DNA from: an uncultured Pelagibacteraceae bacterium
GTDB taxonomy: Bacteria > Pseudomonadota > Alphaproteobacteria > Pelagibacterales > Pelagibacteraceae
Length of the DNA stretch: 64,000 nt
Assembly (NCBI GenBank): GCA_902536765.1
Contig: CACAYM010000003.1
Coordinates: 129,890-193,889 of the forward strand
Direction of reading: 5' to 3'
The position numbers and the translations under genes were made by a program. This document shows positions 29,074 through 43,397 of this stretch, one piece after another; positions within the stretch are counted from its first letter, which is position 1; each line of letters opens with the position of its first letter. Under the pieces are notes generated by a model. The model was not told the origin of the DNA and did not search any database. It saw only the letters and a program-made list of their open reading frames with translations.

Positions 29074-30009
29074 ATGGACAAAAAGTCCAAAATAATTTTA
29101 ATTGCTGGACAAACTGCAACTGGAAAATCAAATTTTGCAATCAAACTTGCAAAAAAAGTAAATGGGGAAATTATCAATACTGATAGTATGCAGATTTATA
29201 AAGAAATCAAAATTCTAAACGCACGTCCAAAACCTACCGAAATTCAAAATGTTGCACATCATCTATATGGGTTTCATAGTGTAAGAAAAAATTTCTCAAC
29301 AGGGGATTGGTTAAAAAAGACAATTATATTAATTAAACAGATACATAAAAAAAATAAAATCCCAATTTTAGTTGGTGGTACAGGATTATACTTTAGAGCT
29401 ATTACAAATGGGTTAGCGAAAATTCCAATGATCCCTAAAAAATTTAGAAATCAAATTAGAAATCACCACAGAAAAATTGGTCAAAAGAAATTTTATTTAA
29501 ATTTAATAAAATTGGACCCGTTCGCAAAATTAAAAATCAATCCAAACGATGTACATAGATCTTTAAGAGCATATGAGGTAAAGAAATATACAAAGATTTC
29601 TCTATATAAATGGTTTGAAAAAACAAAAAAATACTTTGATGAAAAAGATTTTTTTAAAATTTATATAGACTGTTCTAGAGATGATTTGATTAAAAGGATT
29701 AATAAAAGAGTGAGCAATATGATTTCAGTAGGAGCAATTGATGAAGTGAAAAAATTTAGGAAGCTTAAAATAAGTAAAGACAAAACATCAAATAAAGTAA
29801 TAGGCATCTCTGAAATTAGTAAATACTTAGATGGATACCAAAATATCGACACAACAAAGGAGCAAATTTCCACAAAAACAAGACAATATGCAAAAAGACA
29901 GAGAACTTGGGCAAGAAATCAAATGATCAACTGGAAAAAAGTTGATTATAAGAAGCTTAGTTTGTTCTTAAAAAAAATCAAAATATCCTCTCTTAAACTT
30001 GACCAATAA
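29074..30009 (+). CDS. miaA: tRNA dimethylallyltransferase MiaA
   Basis: ILIAGQTATGKSNFAI, INTDSMQIYKE, PILVGGTGLYF. Confidence 0.95.
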   Translation: MDKKSKIILIAGQTATGKSNFAIKLAKKVNGEIINTDSMQIYKEIKILNARPKPTEIQNVAHHLYGFHSVRKNFSTGDWLKKTIILIKQIHKKNKIPILVGGTGLYFRAITNGLAKIPMIPKKFRNQIRNHHRKIGQKKFYLNLIKLDPFAKLKINPNDVHRSLRAYEVKKYTKISLYKWFEKTKKYFDEKDFFKIYIDCSRDDLIKRINKRVSNMISVGAIDEVKKFRKLKISKDKTSNKVIGISEISKYLDGYQNIDTTKEQISTKTRQYAKRQRTWARNQMINWKKVDYKKLSLFLKKIKISSLKLDQ

Positions 30010-30034
30010 GCACAACTTCAGCTAGATTGGTTAA

Positions 30035-31801
30035 ATGTCAAAATTATCAACAGGAGCTGAAATTGTTTTCAAATGTTTAGAAGATCAAAATGTTGAATTT
30101 ATTTTTGGTTATCCTGGAGGTGCAGTTTTACCCATTTATGATGAATTAAAAAATCACTCATCCATTAAACACATTTTAGTAAGACATGAACAAGGTGCGG
30201 GACACGCTGCAGAAGGGTACGCACGATCATCTGGTAAACCCGGTGTGGTATTAGTTACATCAGGACCAGGAGCAACAAATGTTGTAACAGCTCTTACCGA
30301 TGCATATATGGACTCTATACCTTTGGTTTGTATTTCAGGACAAGTACCAACTCATTTAATTGGAACTGACGCATTTCAAGAATGTGATACAACTGGCATT
30401 ACAAGGCCATGCACAAAACATAATTGGTTAGTGAAAGATATTAAAGATTTATCAAAAATTATCCATGATGCATTTAAAGTTGCAACAACTGGTAGACCAG
30501 GTCCTGTTTTAGTAGATATCCCGAAAGACATTCAATTTCAGAAAACAAAATATACTAAACCTAAAAGAGAAAAAAAATTAAATGGGAAAAGGCAAAACAA
30601 CTTTGATCAAAAAGATATTGATGAATTAATAAAATTGATGTCTAAAGCCAGCAAACCAATATTTTATACTGGTGGTGGTGTGATTAACTCTGGACCTAAA
30701 GCAAGTACATTATTAAGAGAGCTTGTTGATGCAACAGGTTTTCCCATAACATCTACTTTGCAAGGATTAGGGTCTTTTCCGGGTGATGATAATTCATTCC
30801 TCGGCATGCTAGGAATGCATGGCACATACGAAGCAAATAATGCTATGCACGATTGCGACCTAATGATAAATATTGGAGCAAGATTTGATGATCGTATTAC
30901 AGGTAAAATTGATGAATTTTCTCCTAAATCAAAAAAAGTTCATATTGATATAGATCCATCCTCAATAAATAAAAATGTAAAAGTTGATCTTCCAATTGTT
31001 GGCGACGTTCAAGATGTTATTACATCAACTATTAAAACTATAAAAAAAACTAAACCAAATTTTGCAAAGTCAAATAAACAAAAAATTTCAAAGTGGTGGG
31101 AACAAATACAAAAATGGAGAGAAAAAAAATCCTTAGATTTTATTAATAGTGATGAAACAATTAAACCGCAGTACGCTGTTCAAAGACTTTACGAGTTAAC
31201 AAAAGGCAAAGATACTTTTATTACAACTGAAGTAGGACAACATCAGATGTGGGCTGCTCAGCATTATAAATTTGATAAGCCAAATAGATGGATGACCTCG
31301 GGCGGACTAGGTACAATGGGATATGGTTTACCTGCAGCGGTAGGAGTTCAAATTGCCCACCCAACAAAACTCGTAATTGATATTGCTGGCGAGGCTTCAG
31401 TTCTTATGACAATGCAAGAAATGTCTACCGCTGTTCAATATAATCTTCCTATAAAAATATTCATTTTAAACAACGAATATATGGGAATGGTAAGACAATG
31501 GCAGGAGCTTCTTCACGATAAAAATTATTCTGAAAGCTACACAGCGGCATTGCCTGACTTTGTAAAATTAGCGGAAGCTTATGGCTGTGTTGGAATTAGA
31601 GCAACAAATCCTAATGAATTAGATGATAAAATCATAGAAATGTTAAATACTGATAGGCCTGTTATTTTTGACTGTTTAGTTGATAAGCAGGAAAATTGTT
31701 TTCCGATGATTCCATCAGGAAAGCCACATAATCAAATGTTATTGGGTCCAAAAGATCAAGAGCAAAACAAAATAACTGGAAAAGGTAAAACCCTAGTTTA
31801 A
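30035..31801 (+). CDS. ilvB: acetolactate synthase large subunit
   Basis: FGYPGGAVLPIYDEL, RHEQGAGHAAEGYAR, TPP motif region. Confidence 0.96.
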   Translation: MSKLSTGAEIVFKCLEDQNVEFIFGYPGGAVLPIYDELKNHSSIKHILVRHEQGAGHAAEGYARSSGKPGVVLVTSGPGATNVVTALTDAYMDSIPLVCISGQVPTHLIGTDAFQECDTTGITRPCTKHNWLVKDIKDLSKIIHDAFKVATTGRPGPVLVDIPKDIQFQKTKYTKPKREKKLNGKRQNNFDQKDIDELIKLMSKASKPIFYTGGGVINSGPKASTLLRELVDATGFPITSTLQGLGSFPGDDNSFLGMLGMHGTYEANNAMHDCDLMINIGARFDDRITGKIDEFSPKSKKVHIDIDPSSINKNVKVDLPIVGDVQDVITSTIKTIKKTKPNFAKSNKQKISKWWEQIQKWREKKSLDFINSDETIKPQYAVQRLYELTKGKDTFITTEVGQHQMWAAQHYKFDKPNRWMTSGGLGTMGYGLPAAVGVQIAHPTKLVIDIAGEASVLMTMQEMSTAVQYNLPIKIFILNNEYMGMVRQWQELLHDKNYSESYTAALPDFVKLAEAYGCVGIRATNPNELDDKIIEMLNTDRPVIFDCLVDKQENCFPMIPSGKPHNQMLLGPKDQEQNKITGKGKTLV

Positions 31802-31804
31802 AAA

Positions 31805-33380
<1,576 letters not shown>

Positions 33381-33382
33381 TA

Positions 33383-34093
33383 ATGGAGAATATACAAAAT
33401 CTTACAAGATCTGATCTCAATTTTTTTATAAATCAAAATATACAAATTGATATTCAAGGTTTTGTTATTAGCTTATTATGTGCAGCAATACTCAGTTTCT
33501 TAGTACAATTATTTTATATTAGATATTCCTCATCTTTGTCGAATAGAAAAGAGTTCTCAAAAAACTTTGTTATATTGGGTGTTACTACTACAATAGTAAT
33601 TATGATAGTTAAAAGCTCTTTAGCGCTATCACTTGGTTTGGTTGGTGCTCTATCAATAGTTCGTTTCAGAGCTGCAATTAAAGAACCCGAGGAGCTTGTT
33701 TATTTATTTTTAATTATCGCAATTGGACTTGGATGTGGGGCTAATCAGTTGCTAATAATAACCACAGGTATATTTTTCTCATTAATAATCATAGTTTTTT
33801 ATTCCGGATACTTAAAAAATTCAAAAGTTTCATTTGAGGAAAAAATAAGTGCAGGAATAGTAATAGATCAAAGCATCTCTGATAATCAAATAGATAATAT
33901 AATTGCAGAATTGAAGAAAATTTCCAAGGAACTTAAATTCGTATCAATGTCTAGAAGTTTAGATAACACAACAATAAATCTAGATATAAGACCAAAAAAT
34001 TTCCAAAATCTTACTAAATTTACTGGACTAATAAAAAAAAAGTTTAAAAATTCAAAAGTGATTCTTTCCTATAATGATGAATTATCATTATGA
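33383..34093 (+). CDS. DUF4956 family membrane protein
   Basis: KSSLALSLGLVGALSIVRFRAAIKEPEELVYLFLIIAIGLGCGAN characteristic DUF4956 core. Confidence 0.85.
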   Translation: MENIQNLTRSDLNFFINQNIQIDIQGFVISLLCAAILSFLVQLFYIRYSSSLSNRKEFSKNFVILGVTTTIVIMIVKSSLALSLGLVGALSIVRFRAAIKEPEELVYLFLIIAIGLGCGANQLLIITTGIFFSLIIIVFYSGYLKNSKVSFEEKISAGIVIDQSISDNQIDNIIAELKKISKELKFVSMSRSLDNTTINLDIRPKNFQNLTKFTGLIKKKFKNSKVILSYNDELSL

Positions 34094-36723
34094 TAATTAA
34101 AAAAGAGATTAAAAAAAAAAAATTTTTTAGCATTATAAACAAATTATTATTATTTTATTTTTTTTTTAGTATTGCAGTTATATCAATATCAGCGGCCATG
34201 ATTTTAAAATCTTCAGGATTTAAAAAAGCTCAAGAAAATTTTTTAGATAAACTTTCAAGATCAGGAAGAATTAATTATGTTTATTTTCCAGAAATAATTT
34301 ATGGAGCTATTAAAAGTAACTTTTCGAAATTTGATAAAATAAATTTAGAGATCGGTTTTGAGGATATTCTCATTCTTGAAAACTTGAGATCAGAAAGTTT
34401 GTCCAGAGGTGAATTACCACCAAGACATCTGCTACCTAGAGTGAATGTGGCAATAAAATATAATGATAAAACTTACAATGGAGACGCGAGATTAAAAGGA
34501 GATAGGGTCATTCATTTTGAAAAAAAAAAAACGACTTCGTATAAAATTGAATTAGATAAGGAGAATTATATATTTGGATTAAAAAAATTTTCTGTTCAAA
34601 AACCATCAATAAGAAATTATGTTCATGAATGGATATTTCATAAACTTGCTGAAGATTTTGGAATTATTAAGCTTACGTATAAATTCATTCAACTATATGT
34701 GAATGGAGAAAATTATGGTTTATTTGTTGTTGAGGAAGGTTTTGGAAAAGAGTTAATAGAAAGAAACAAAAGAAGAAATGGTCCAATTTTTGGACTAAAT
34801 GAAGATCTGAATTACTCTAACATTGATCCGGTATTTGAAATTTATAATAAAAAATTCTGGGAGAAACCTGAAAACGAGCCAACAGCTTTAATTGCATCTC
34901 AAAAGCTTAGAAATTTTTTTAACAAAAAAACAAACGCTGAAGATGTTTTCGATTTGGATAAATGGGCATCTTATTTTGCAATTATTGATTTCACAGGAAC
35001 TTGGCATGGCGCATTGTTAAAAAGTGTTAAATTTTATTACAATCCTATAAATGGATTGTTTGAACCAATTCCCTTTGATGGTCATAGATTTAAACCAAAT
35101 TACAAAAAATTTAACTTATCATATGATAACAAATTAATAATTGATTTTTTAAATAATCTTTCTGAGGAGGATGAAAAAATTGGTCTTGGTTGGCTCAAAG
35201 ATTTCTTTTTTATCAATGATAAACTAAATCAAAATTTTTACGAATTGTACGCTCAAAAACTATCAAAAATAAGCTCAGAAGATTTTGTAAATAACTTTTT
35301 ATCAAATAATCTGAAAACTATAAAAAAAATTAATTCTCATATTTATAAAGATTCATTTTGGTTTCATGATAGAGGAAGTGAAATGGGATTATATTATTTT
35401 TCATTAGAAGATTTTCGTTATCAAGCTAAAAACATAGCTAGTAAACTTAACAGAGAGGGAGGTCTTCAAATCCTAAAAAACCCAAAAAAAGCAGAATTTA
35501 TAGTACGTGATTATTTTAATAATTACTCAACCGCGATTATTGAGAAATTTATATGTTTTGATGATAATCAAAAGGTTGACGTCGAATTGAATAAAGGATT
35601 AATCAATTTTTCTGATACATACATATTCTTGCATGATGTTTATAATAGTAATTTAAAGTGTAAATTTGCGTCTATCTATAATAAAAATACAAAAAACAAA
35701 AATTTACAAAAAATAGACTATATAAATTCAGGCTACGATTACAAAAATTTTAAAAATTTCAATTCTTCTAATTATGAAAAGTATTTTAAAAAAAAAAAAA
35801 ATAAACTATTTTTAATCGATGACATTACAACTATTGATCAAAATTTATTTATTCCAAAAGGATACAAAGTTATAATTAATGGTAATCAAAAAATAAATTT
35901 AATAAATAAAGCTTTCATAATATCAGATTCACCATGGCAAATTGGTGGATTAAAACAAAAGACTTTTATTGGTGGTTTAAAGAATAATCCTGGTGGAGGG
36001 ATATTAATTAAAAATACTGAGGGTGAATCATTAATTCAAAATGTAAATTTTTCTTATCTAAGCGGATTAGATCTAGAAAAGCTCAAGGAATTTAATATTT
36101 TAGGTTCAATTAATTTTTTTGAGGCAGACGTAAAAGTTTATAATACTAATTTTGAAAATATTTATTCTGAAGATGCAATAAATGTATTCAGATCGAATTT
36201 TGAAATCTATAAAAGCAATTATAGAAATATTAAATCAGATGCTATAGATATAGACTTTAGTAAAGGAAAAATTGAGTCAAGTAAATTTGAAAATATAAAA
36301 AATGATGCCATAGATTTTTCAGGCTCTGATGCAATTGTCCAAAATTCAGAATTTAGAAATGTAAATGATAAAGTTATAAGTGTTGGAGAAAAATCCACTG
36401 TTGATATTTCAAATATTTATGCAATTGACTCGCACGCAGGAATTGTTAGCAAAGATGGTTCTCTTGTAAAAAGTAACGATATAAGATTTGACAGTGTTCT
36501 AGTTCCATTTTCTGCTTATCAAAAAAAGAAAGAATATAATTATGGTTCCCTTGTAGTAAAAAATTATGATTTAAAAAAATTTCATATTAAATGGCTTAAA
36601 GACAAGGGATCTAATATAATAGCTAATGATGAAACATTGAATAAAAGTACAACAGATATACTCAAAATAATCAACAATAAACAGTTTCAACTTATAAATT
36701 TACAAAATGACTCAAAAAATTAA
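34090..36723 (+). CDS. CotH kinase-like protein with C-terminal right-handed beta-helix-like repeats
   Basis: LKGDRVIHFEKKKTTSYKIELDK, VNGENYGLFVVEEGFGKELIER, PIPFDGHRF; C-terminal NVNFSYLSGLD..., NTNFENIYSEDAINVFRSNFEIYKSNYRNIKSDAIDI repeats. Confidence 0.85.
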   Translation: MIIKKEIKKKKFFSIINKLLLFYFFFSIAVISISAAMILKSSGFKKAQENFLDKLSRSGRINYVYFPEIIYGAIKSNFSKFDKINLEIGFEDILILENLRSESLSRGELPPRHLLPRVNVAIKYNDKTYNGDARLKGDRVIHFEKKKTTSYKIELDKENYIFGLKKFSVQKPSIRNYVHEWIFHKLAEDFGIIKLTYKFIQLYVNGENYGLFVVEEGFGKELIERNKRRNGPIFGLNEDLNYSNIDPVFEIYNKKFWEKPENEPTALIASQKLRNFFNKKTNAEDVFDLDKWASYFAIIDFTGTWHGALLKSVKFYYNPINGLFEPIPFDGHRFKPNYKKFNLSYDNKLIIDFLNNLSEEDEKIGLGWLKDFFFINDKLNQNFYELYAQKLSKISSEDFVNNFLSNNLKTIKKINSHIYKDSFWFHDRGSEMGLYYFSLEDFRYQAKNIASKLNREGGLQILKNPKKAEFIVRDYFNNYSTAIIEKFICFDDNQKVDVELNKGLINFSDTYIFLHDVYNSNLKCKFASIYNKNTKNKNLQKIDYINSGYDYKNFKNFNSSNYEKYFKKKKNKLFLIDDITTIDQNLFIPKGYKVIINGNQKINLINKAFIISDSPWQIGGLKQKTFIGGLKNNPGGGILIKNTEGESLIQNVNFSYLSGLDLEKLKEFNILGSINFFEADVKVYNTNFENIYSEDAINVFRSNFEIYKSNYRNIKSDAIDIDFSKGKIESSKFENIKNDAIDFSGSDAIVQNSEFRNVNDKVISVGEKSTVDISNIYAIDSHAGIVSKDGSLVKSNDIRFDSVLVPFSAYQKKKEYNYGSLVVKNYDLKKFHIKWLKDKGSNIIANDETLNKSTTDILKIINNKQFQLINLQNDSKN

Positions 36724-37381
36724 TAGATTCGAGAGAAAATGGATTTTAAAAAATGGTGATTATCTCAAATTAATTAATTCCTTATTAAGATCAAATTTTT
36801 TCTTTAAATCTCAGTATCCAAAAAGAAAAGTTAATTCTATATATTTTGATAATTCAAAACTTAATTCAATAAGAGAAAATCTAGATGGTGTATCAAACAA
36901 AAAAAAAGTTAGACTAAGATGGTATGGAAGACATACAAATTTAGTGGAACCTATTTTAGAGATTAAAAGTAAGCGAGGATATGAAACAAAAAAAGAAAGC
37001 CAGAGGCTAAAAAAATTAGATAAATTAAATTACTTAGAACCAAAAAATCTTGAGATAATTCTTGAAGAGATAAATAAAGTTATCAAATCTAAAAATATAT
37101 TATACCCAATACTTACAACGCATTATGAAAGAGAGTATTTTATATCAAACCAAAATAAAGTAAGAGCAACAGTTGATTATAATTTAGAAAGTATCTATCT
37201 AAAAAACATGACCGAACTTCAAATTAAAAAAAATTTCTACCCAGAATGTATTCTGGAGTTAAAGTATTCTACTAAAATTGATAGGTTAGTAAGACATAAA
37301 TTAAATGAAATGTCGCTTCGATTGAGCAAAAATTCTAAATTCGTTCAATCCTTCTTTAAAAGACCCAAATATTACATATAA
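36707..37381 (+). CDS. VTC-domain protein (polyphosphate polymerase-like)
   Basis: FERKWIL..., NSIYFDN..., KVRLRWYG, LEIKSKRG, TTHYEREYF, RATVDYNL, ILELKYS: VTC/triphosphate tunnel motifs. Confidence 0.85.
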   Translation: MTQKINRFERKWILKNGDYLKLINSLLRSNFFFKSQYPKRKVNSIYFDNSKLNSIRENLDGVSNKKKVRLRWYGRHTNLVEPILEIKSKRGYETKKESQRLKKLDKLNYLEPKNLEIILEEINKVIKSKNILYPILTTHYEREYFISNQNKVRATVDYNLESIYLKNMTELQIKKNFYPECILELKYSTKIDRLVRHKLNEMSLRLSKNSKFVQSFFKRPKYYI

Positions 37382-37447
37382 GTAGACGAAACATTTTGCA
37401 TTCTCTATTATAGATTGTATTATCAAAATACTAAAAATTTCAAAATT

Positions 37448-40061
<2,614 letters not shown>

Positions 40062-40070
40062 TTTGACAAA

Positions 40071-40919
40071 ATGCAAGCTAGCAGAGATGACTTTGTAATT
40101 GCTATTCGTTCAGCCTTTTTAAAAAAAGAGAACAAACAGAAATTTTCATTAGTAGCTTTAATTTTTTTAACTTTTTTAATACTTGTTTTAGAAAAATTTA
40201 ATTTAAAGCCAGTAGGCTATCTAAAAACTTCATTAAGAGAAATTGCTTATAGATCAACATTTATAGTTTCAATACCAGAAAACTTTATAAAAAAATCTTA
40301 TATTTCAACCAAAAATCATTTTTCTGTATATAACGAAAACAAATTACTTAAAGAGAGATTAGATATTGAATTGTCAAAAAATTATAATTCTGAATATATT
40401 ATCGAGGAGAATAAAAGATTAAGATCTGCTATCGAAGAATTGGAAAGCATGCCCTCTGAAATAGTTGCCAAAGTTCTTGTTGATAAAAAAAGTCCATTTT
40501 TAAGATCTATAATTGTTAACAAAGGCAGCAGAGATGGAATAGAGTTAGGCATGGCTGTAATGGACAAAAGTTATTTGATAGGAAAAATTGTTGAAGTGAC
40601 TTTTACTACATCCAGAGTTTTGCTCCTTTCAGATTTAAATAGTAAAATTCCCGTTGATATAATGCCTAATAATATTCAATCAATTTTATCTGGCACAGGA
40701 GAGCATCATGGAGTAATTCAATATACAAGACAACAATCGCTTATTGAAAACGAAGCTATTGCATTTACATCTGGAGCAGGCGGATTGTTTAAATCTGGAA
40801 TTCCAATAGGAAAAATTAATAGAGATCCTCTGAATTCAAGTATCATTGTTAATTTTTTCTCAGATTTTTCACAACTTAGGTTTGTAAAAATAGTCTCATA
40901 TAAAGAAGAGGTCCAATAA
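40071..40919 (+). CDS. mreC: rod-shape determining protein MreC
   Basis: position after mreB; LVDKKSPFLRSIIVNKGSRDGIELGMAV. Confidence 0.93.
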   Translation: MQASRDDFVIAIRSAFLKKENKQKFSLVALIFLTFLILVLEKFNLKPVGYLKTSLREIAYRSTFIVSIPENFIKKSYISTKNHFSVYNENKLLKERLDIELSKNYNSEYIIEENKRLRSAIEELESMPSEIVAKVLVDKKSPFLRSIIVNKGSRDGIELGMAVMDKSYLIGKIVEVTFTTSRVLLLSDLNSKIPVDIMPNNIQSILSGTGEHHGVIQYTRQQSLIENEAIAFTSGAGGLFKSGIPIGKINRDPLNSSIIVNFFSDFSQLRFVKIVSYKEEVQ

Positions 40920-41437
40920 TGGGAGAAATAAATAAACTTAATAATTTTAGAAAGATTCTTGAAAAGGGACCAATTATTCTTCTTATAGTATCCGTATTAA
41001 ACGAATTTGATTTTAATTATCTAAATTTAAAATATTTTTCATTTAATTTTCCATTTATTTTAATTTATTTTTGGAGCCTTAAAAGATCTGGAAGTCTTGG
41101 ATATGGGTTAATATTTTTAAGTGGTTTATTAAATGATATTGTTACCGGATTGCCAATTGGCGTCAGCTCATTAGCTTATTTATTAATTTGCGGTTTTTCT
41201 GCATATCTAAGAAATATAACACTGAGACCAAGTGCTATTAAAGACTGGTTCTTTTTTGGATTTACAATTTTAGTTGTAAACTCATTAATCTATTTAATTA
41301 TAAGCTTAATATTCAACGTAGAATTAAATTATTATAGTATACTAGTAAATATACTATTCACTTTTTTATTTTATATAATTTTTAGTGGACTTTTTAACTA
41401 CTATTTAAAATTAATTTTCGGAGCACACAGTGTTTAG
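40919..41437 (+). CDS. mreD: rod-shape determining protein MreD
   Basis: small polytopic protein (FLSGLLNDIVTGLPIGVSSLAYLL) in mre operon order. Confidence 0.85.
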   Translation: MGEINKLNNFRKILEKGPIILLIVSVLNEFDFNYLNLKYFSFNFPFILIYFWSLKRSGSLGYGLIFLSGLLNDIVTGLPIGVSSLAYLLICGFSAYLRNITLRPSAIKDWFFFGFTILVVNSLIYLIISLIFNVELNYYSILVNILFTFLFYIIFSGLFNYYLKLIFGAHSV

Positions 41438-43397
41438 TGATGGTGATTCAAATGTTAGAAAATTTAATACAATTAACAGAAGAGTTTTTATATTATCAAT
41501 TGCAAAAGGTGTTATATTCACTGGAATATTAGCTAGATTATTTACGCTGCAAATAAGTGACAGTAAAAAATATCTAACTTTATCTGATAAAAATAGACTT
41601 CGAGAGTGGAGACTCCCACCAGTAAGAGGGGAATTTAAAGATTATTTCAATAATACAATTGCAGGAAATACAGAAGTTTATCAGTTACATGTAATTCCTG
41701 AACAAGTTGAAAATTTTAAAAATTTAATGGTTAGATTAAAAAATATTCTTCCATTATCAAATAAACAGTTCTCAAAAATTATTAAGAAAAAAAATCAACA
41801 AAAGCCTTGGGAAACGCTTATTATATCTGAAAACTTAACTTGGGATCAATTTTCAAAAGTAAATTTTTATTTACATGAGTTATCAGGTGCAAAACCTGTT
41901 CTATCGGTTGCCAGAAGCTATCCTTTTAAGGAAAATTATACTCATGTATTAGGATATGTTGCTCAAGCTAGTGAAAACGATCTATTAAATAATGAAAATA
42001 TCAAAAATAAACATGTTCCTGGTTTAAGAGTTGGCAAAACAGGTCTAGAAAAATCTTTCGAGAACGAATTAATTGGTACTAACGGAGTTCAAAGGTATGA
42101 AGTAAATGCATTTGGAAAAAGAATTAAACAAGTTAATTTTCAAAAAGGTAATAAAGGTAAAGAAATCAAACTTACATTAGATACCGAGGTTCAAAAATTA
42201 TGTAACGAATTATTAGCTGATAAAGCAGGATCCATAAGTGTAATGGATATTTATACAGGTGAAATAATTGCAATGCATTCTTCACCATCTTTTGATCCAA
42301 ATTTATTTTTGTATGGTATTAGTTATAAAGATTGGGATAATATAAGAAACAATCCAAATAAGCCTCTTATAAATAAAACTATTTCAGGCTTATATTCCCC
42401 TGGCTCAACTATAAAACCAGTAGTAGCTTTATCAGCTCTGGAAAATAATGTTATATCTCCTAATTTTAAAGTGAGATGTACGGGCAAGATGGAGATGTAC
42501 GGACAAACTTATCATTGTTGGAAAAAAGAGGGACACGGAATCGTAGATTTAAAAAGTGCAATTGTTCAATCTTGTGATACTTATTTTTATGAAATGTCAC
42601 GAAGGTTAGGTGTTGATCGTCTTAAGGTTACAGCATCAAGATTTGGTCTTGGAAATAAAGTTTTTAATAATCTATACAATGAGGAAAAAGGAGGATTATT
42701 TCCATCTACCAACTGGAAAAAAGCTAATCTTGGTCAGGGCTGGGTTTTAGGTGAAACTCTCATTACTGGCATAGGACAAGGCTACATCCAAACGACACCA
42801 CTTCAGTTGTGTTTAATGACAGCGCAATTAGCAAATGGAGGTTTTAAAATTTACCCAACCCTTATTTCTAATAAAAATCAAGAAAGTTTGGAGAAGATAA
42901 AGTACAAAATGAGTCAAAAATTACTTCAAGAAGAAAAGTATGACTCATCCATAGTAAGAACAGCAGAAGAATTTTTTAAACCCGGTGAAAAGGATTATAA
43001 AAAACTCTTTAGAAATCAGGAAAATGTAAAATTTGTACTAGATGCGATGTTTGCATCTACAAATCAATGGAATGGAACATCTTATAAATCAAGAATAGAA
43101 GATAAAAAATATCAGTATGCTGGTAAGACAGGAACAGCTCAAGTTAAGAAAATTACAGAGAAGCAAAGGGAACTAGATTTGGATACAGCTCAAATCCCTT
43201 ACGAAGATAGAGACCATGCTTGGTTTGTTGCTTTTGGTCCTTATAAAAATCCAAGATATTCAATATGTGTTTTTGTAGAGCATGGCGGTTCTGGAAGTAA
43301 AGCTGCTGCACCACTAGCAAAAAAAGTAATTAAAAAGGTAATTGATAGACACGAAGAACGTGAAAAAATAAGAAAAAGAAATTTAGTAGATATTTAA
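41430..43397 (+). CDS. mrdA: penicillin-binding protein 2
   Basis: transpeptidase motifs SPGSTIKP, SCD, KTGTAQ. Confidence 0.95.
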   Translation: MFSDGDSNVRKFNTINRRVFILSIAKGVIFTGILARLFTLQISDSKKYLTLSDKNRLREWRLPPVRGEFKDYFNNTIAGNTEVYQLHVIPEQVENFKNLMVRLKNILPLSNKQFSKIIKKKNQQKPWETLIISENLTWDQFSKVNFYLHELSGAKPVLSVARSYPFKENYTHVLGYVAQASENDLLNNENIKNKHVPGLRVGKTGLEKSFENELIGTNGVQRYEVNAFGKRIKQVNFQKGNKGKEIKLTLDTEVQKLCNELLADKAGSISVMDIYTGEIIAMHSSPSFDPNLFLYGISYKDWDNIRNNPNKPLINKTISGLYSPGSTIKPVVALSALENNVISPNFKVRCTGKMEMYGQTYHCWKKEGHGIVDLKSAIVQSCDTYFYEMSRRLGVDRLKVTASRFGLGNKVFNNLYNEEKGGLFPSTNWKKANLGQGWVLGETLITGIGQGYIQTTPLQLCLMTAQLANGGFKIYPTLISNKNQESLEKIKYKMSQKLLQEEKYDSSIVRTAEEFFKPGEKDYKKLFRNQENVKFVLDAMFASTNQWNGTSYKSRIEDKKYQYAGKTGTAQVKKITEKQRELDLDTAQIPYEDRDHAWFVAFGPYKNPRYSICVFVEHGGSGSKAAAPLAKKVIKKVIDRHEEREKIRKRNLVDI

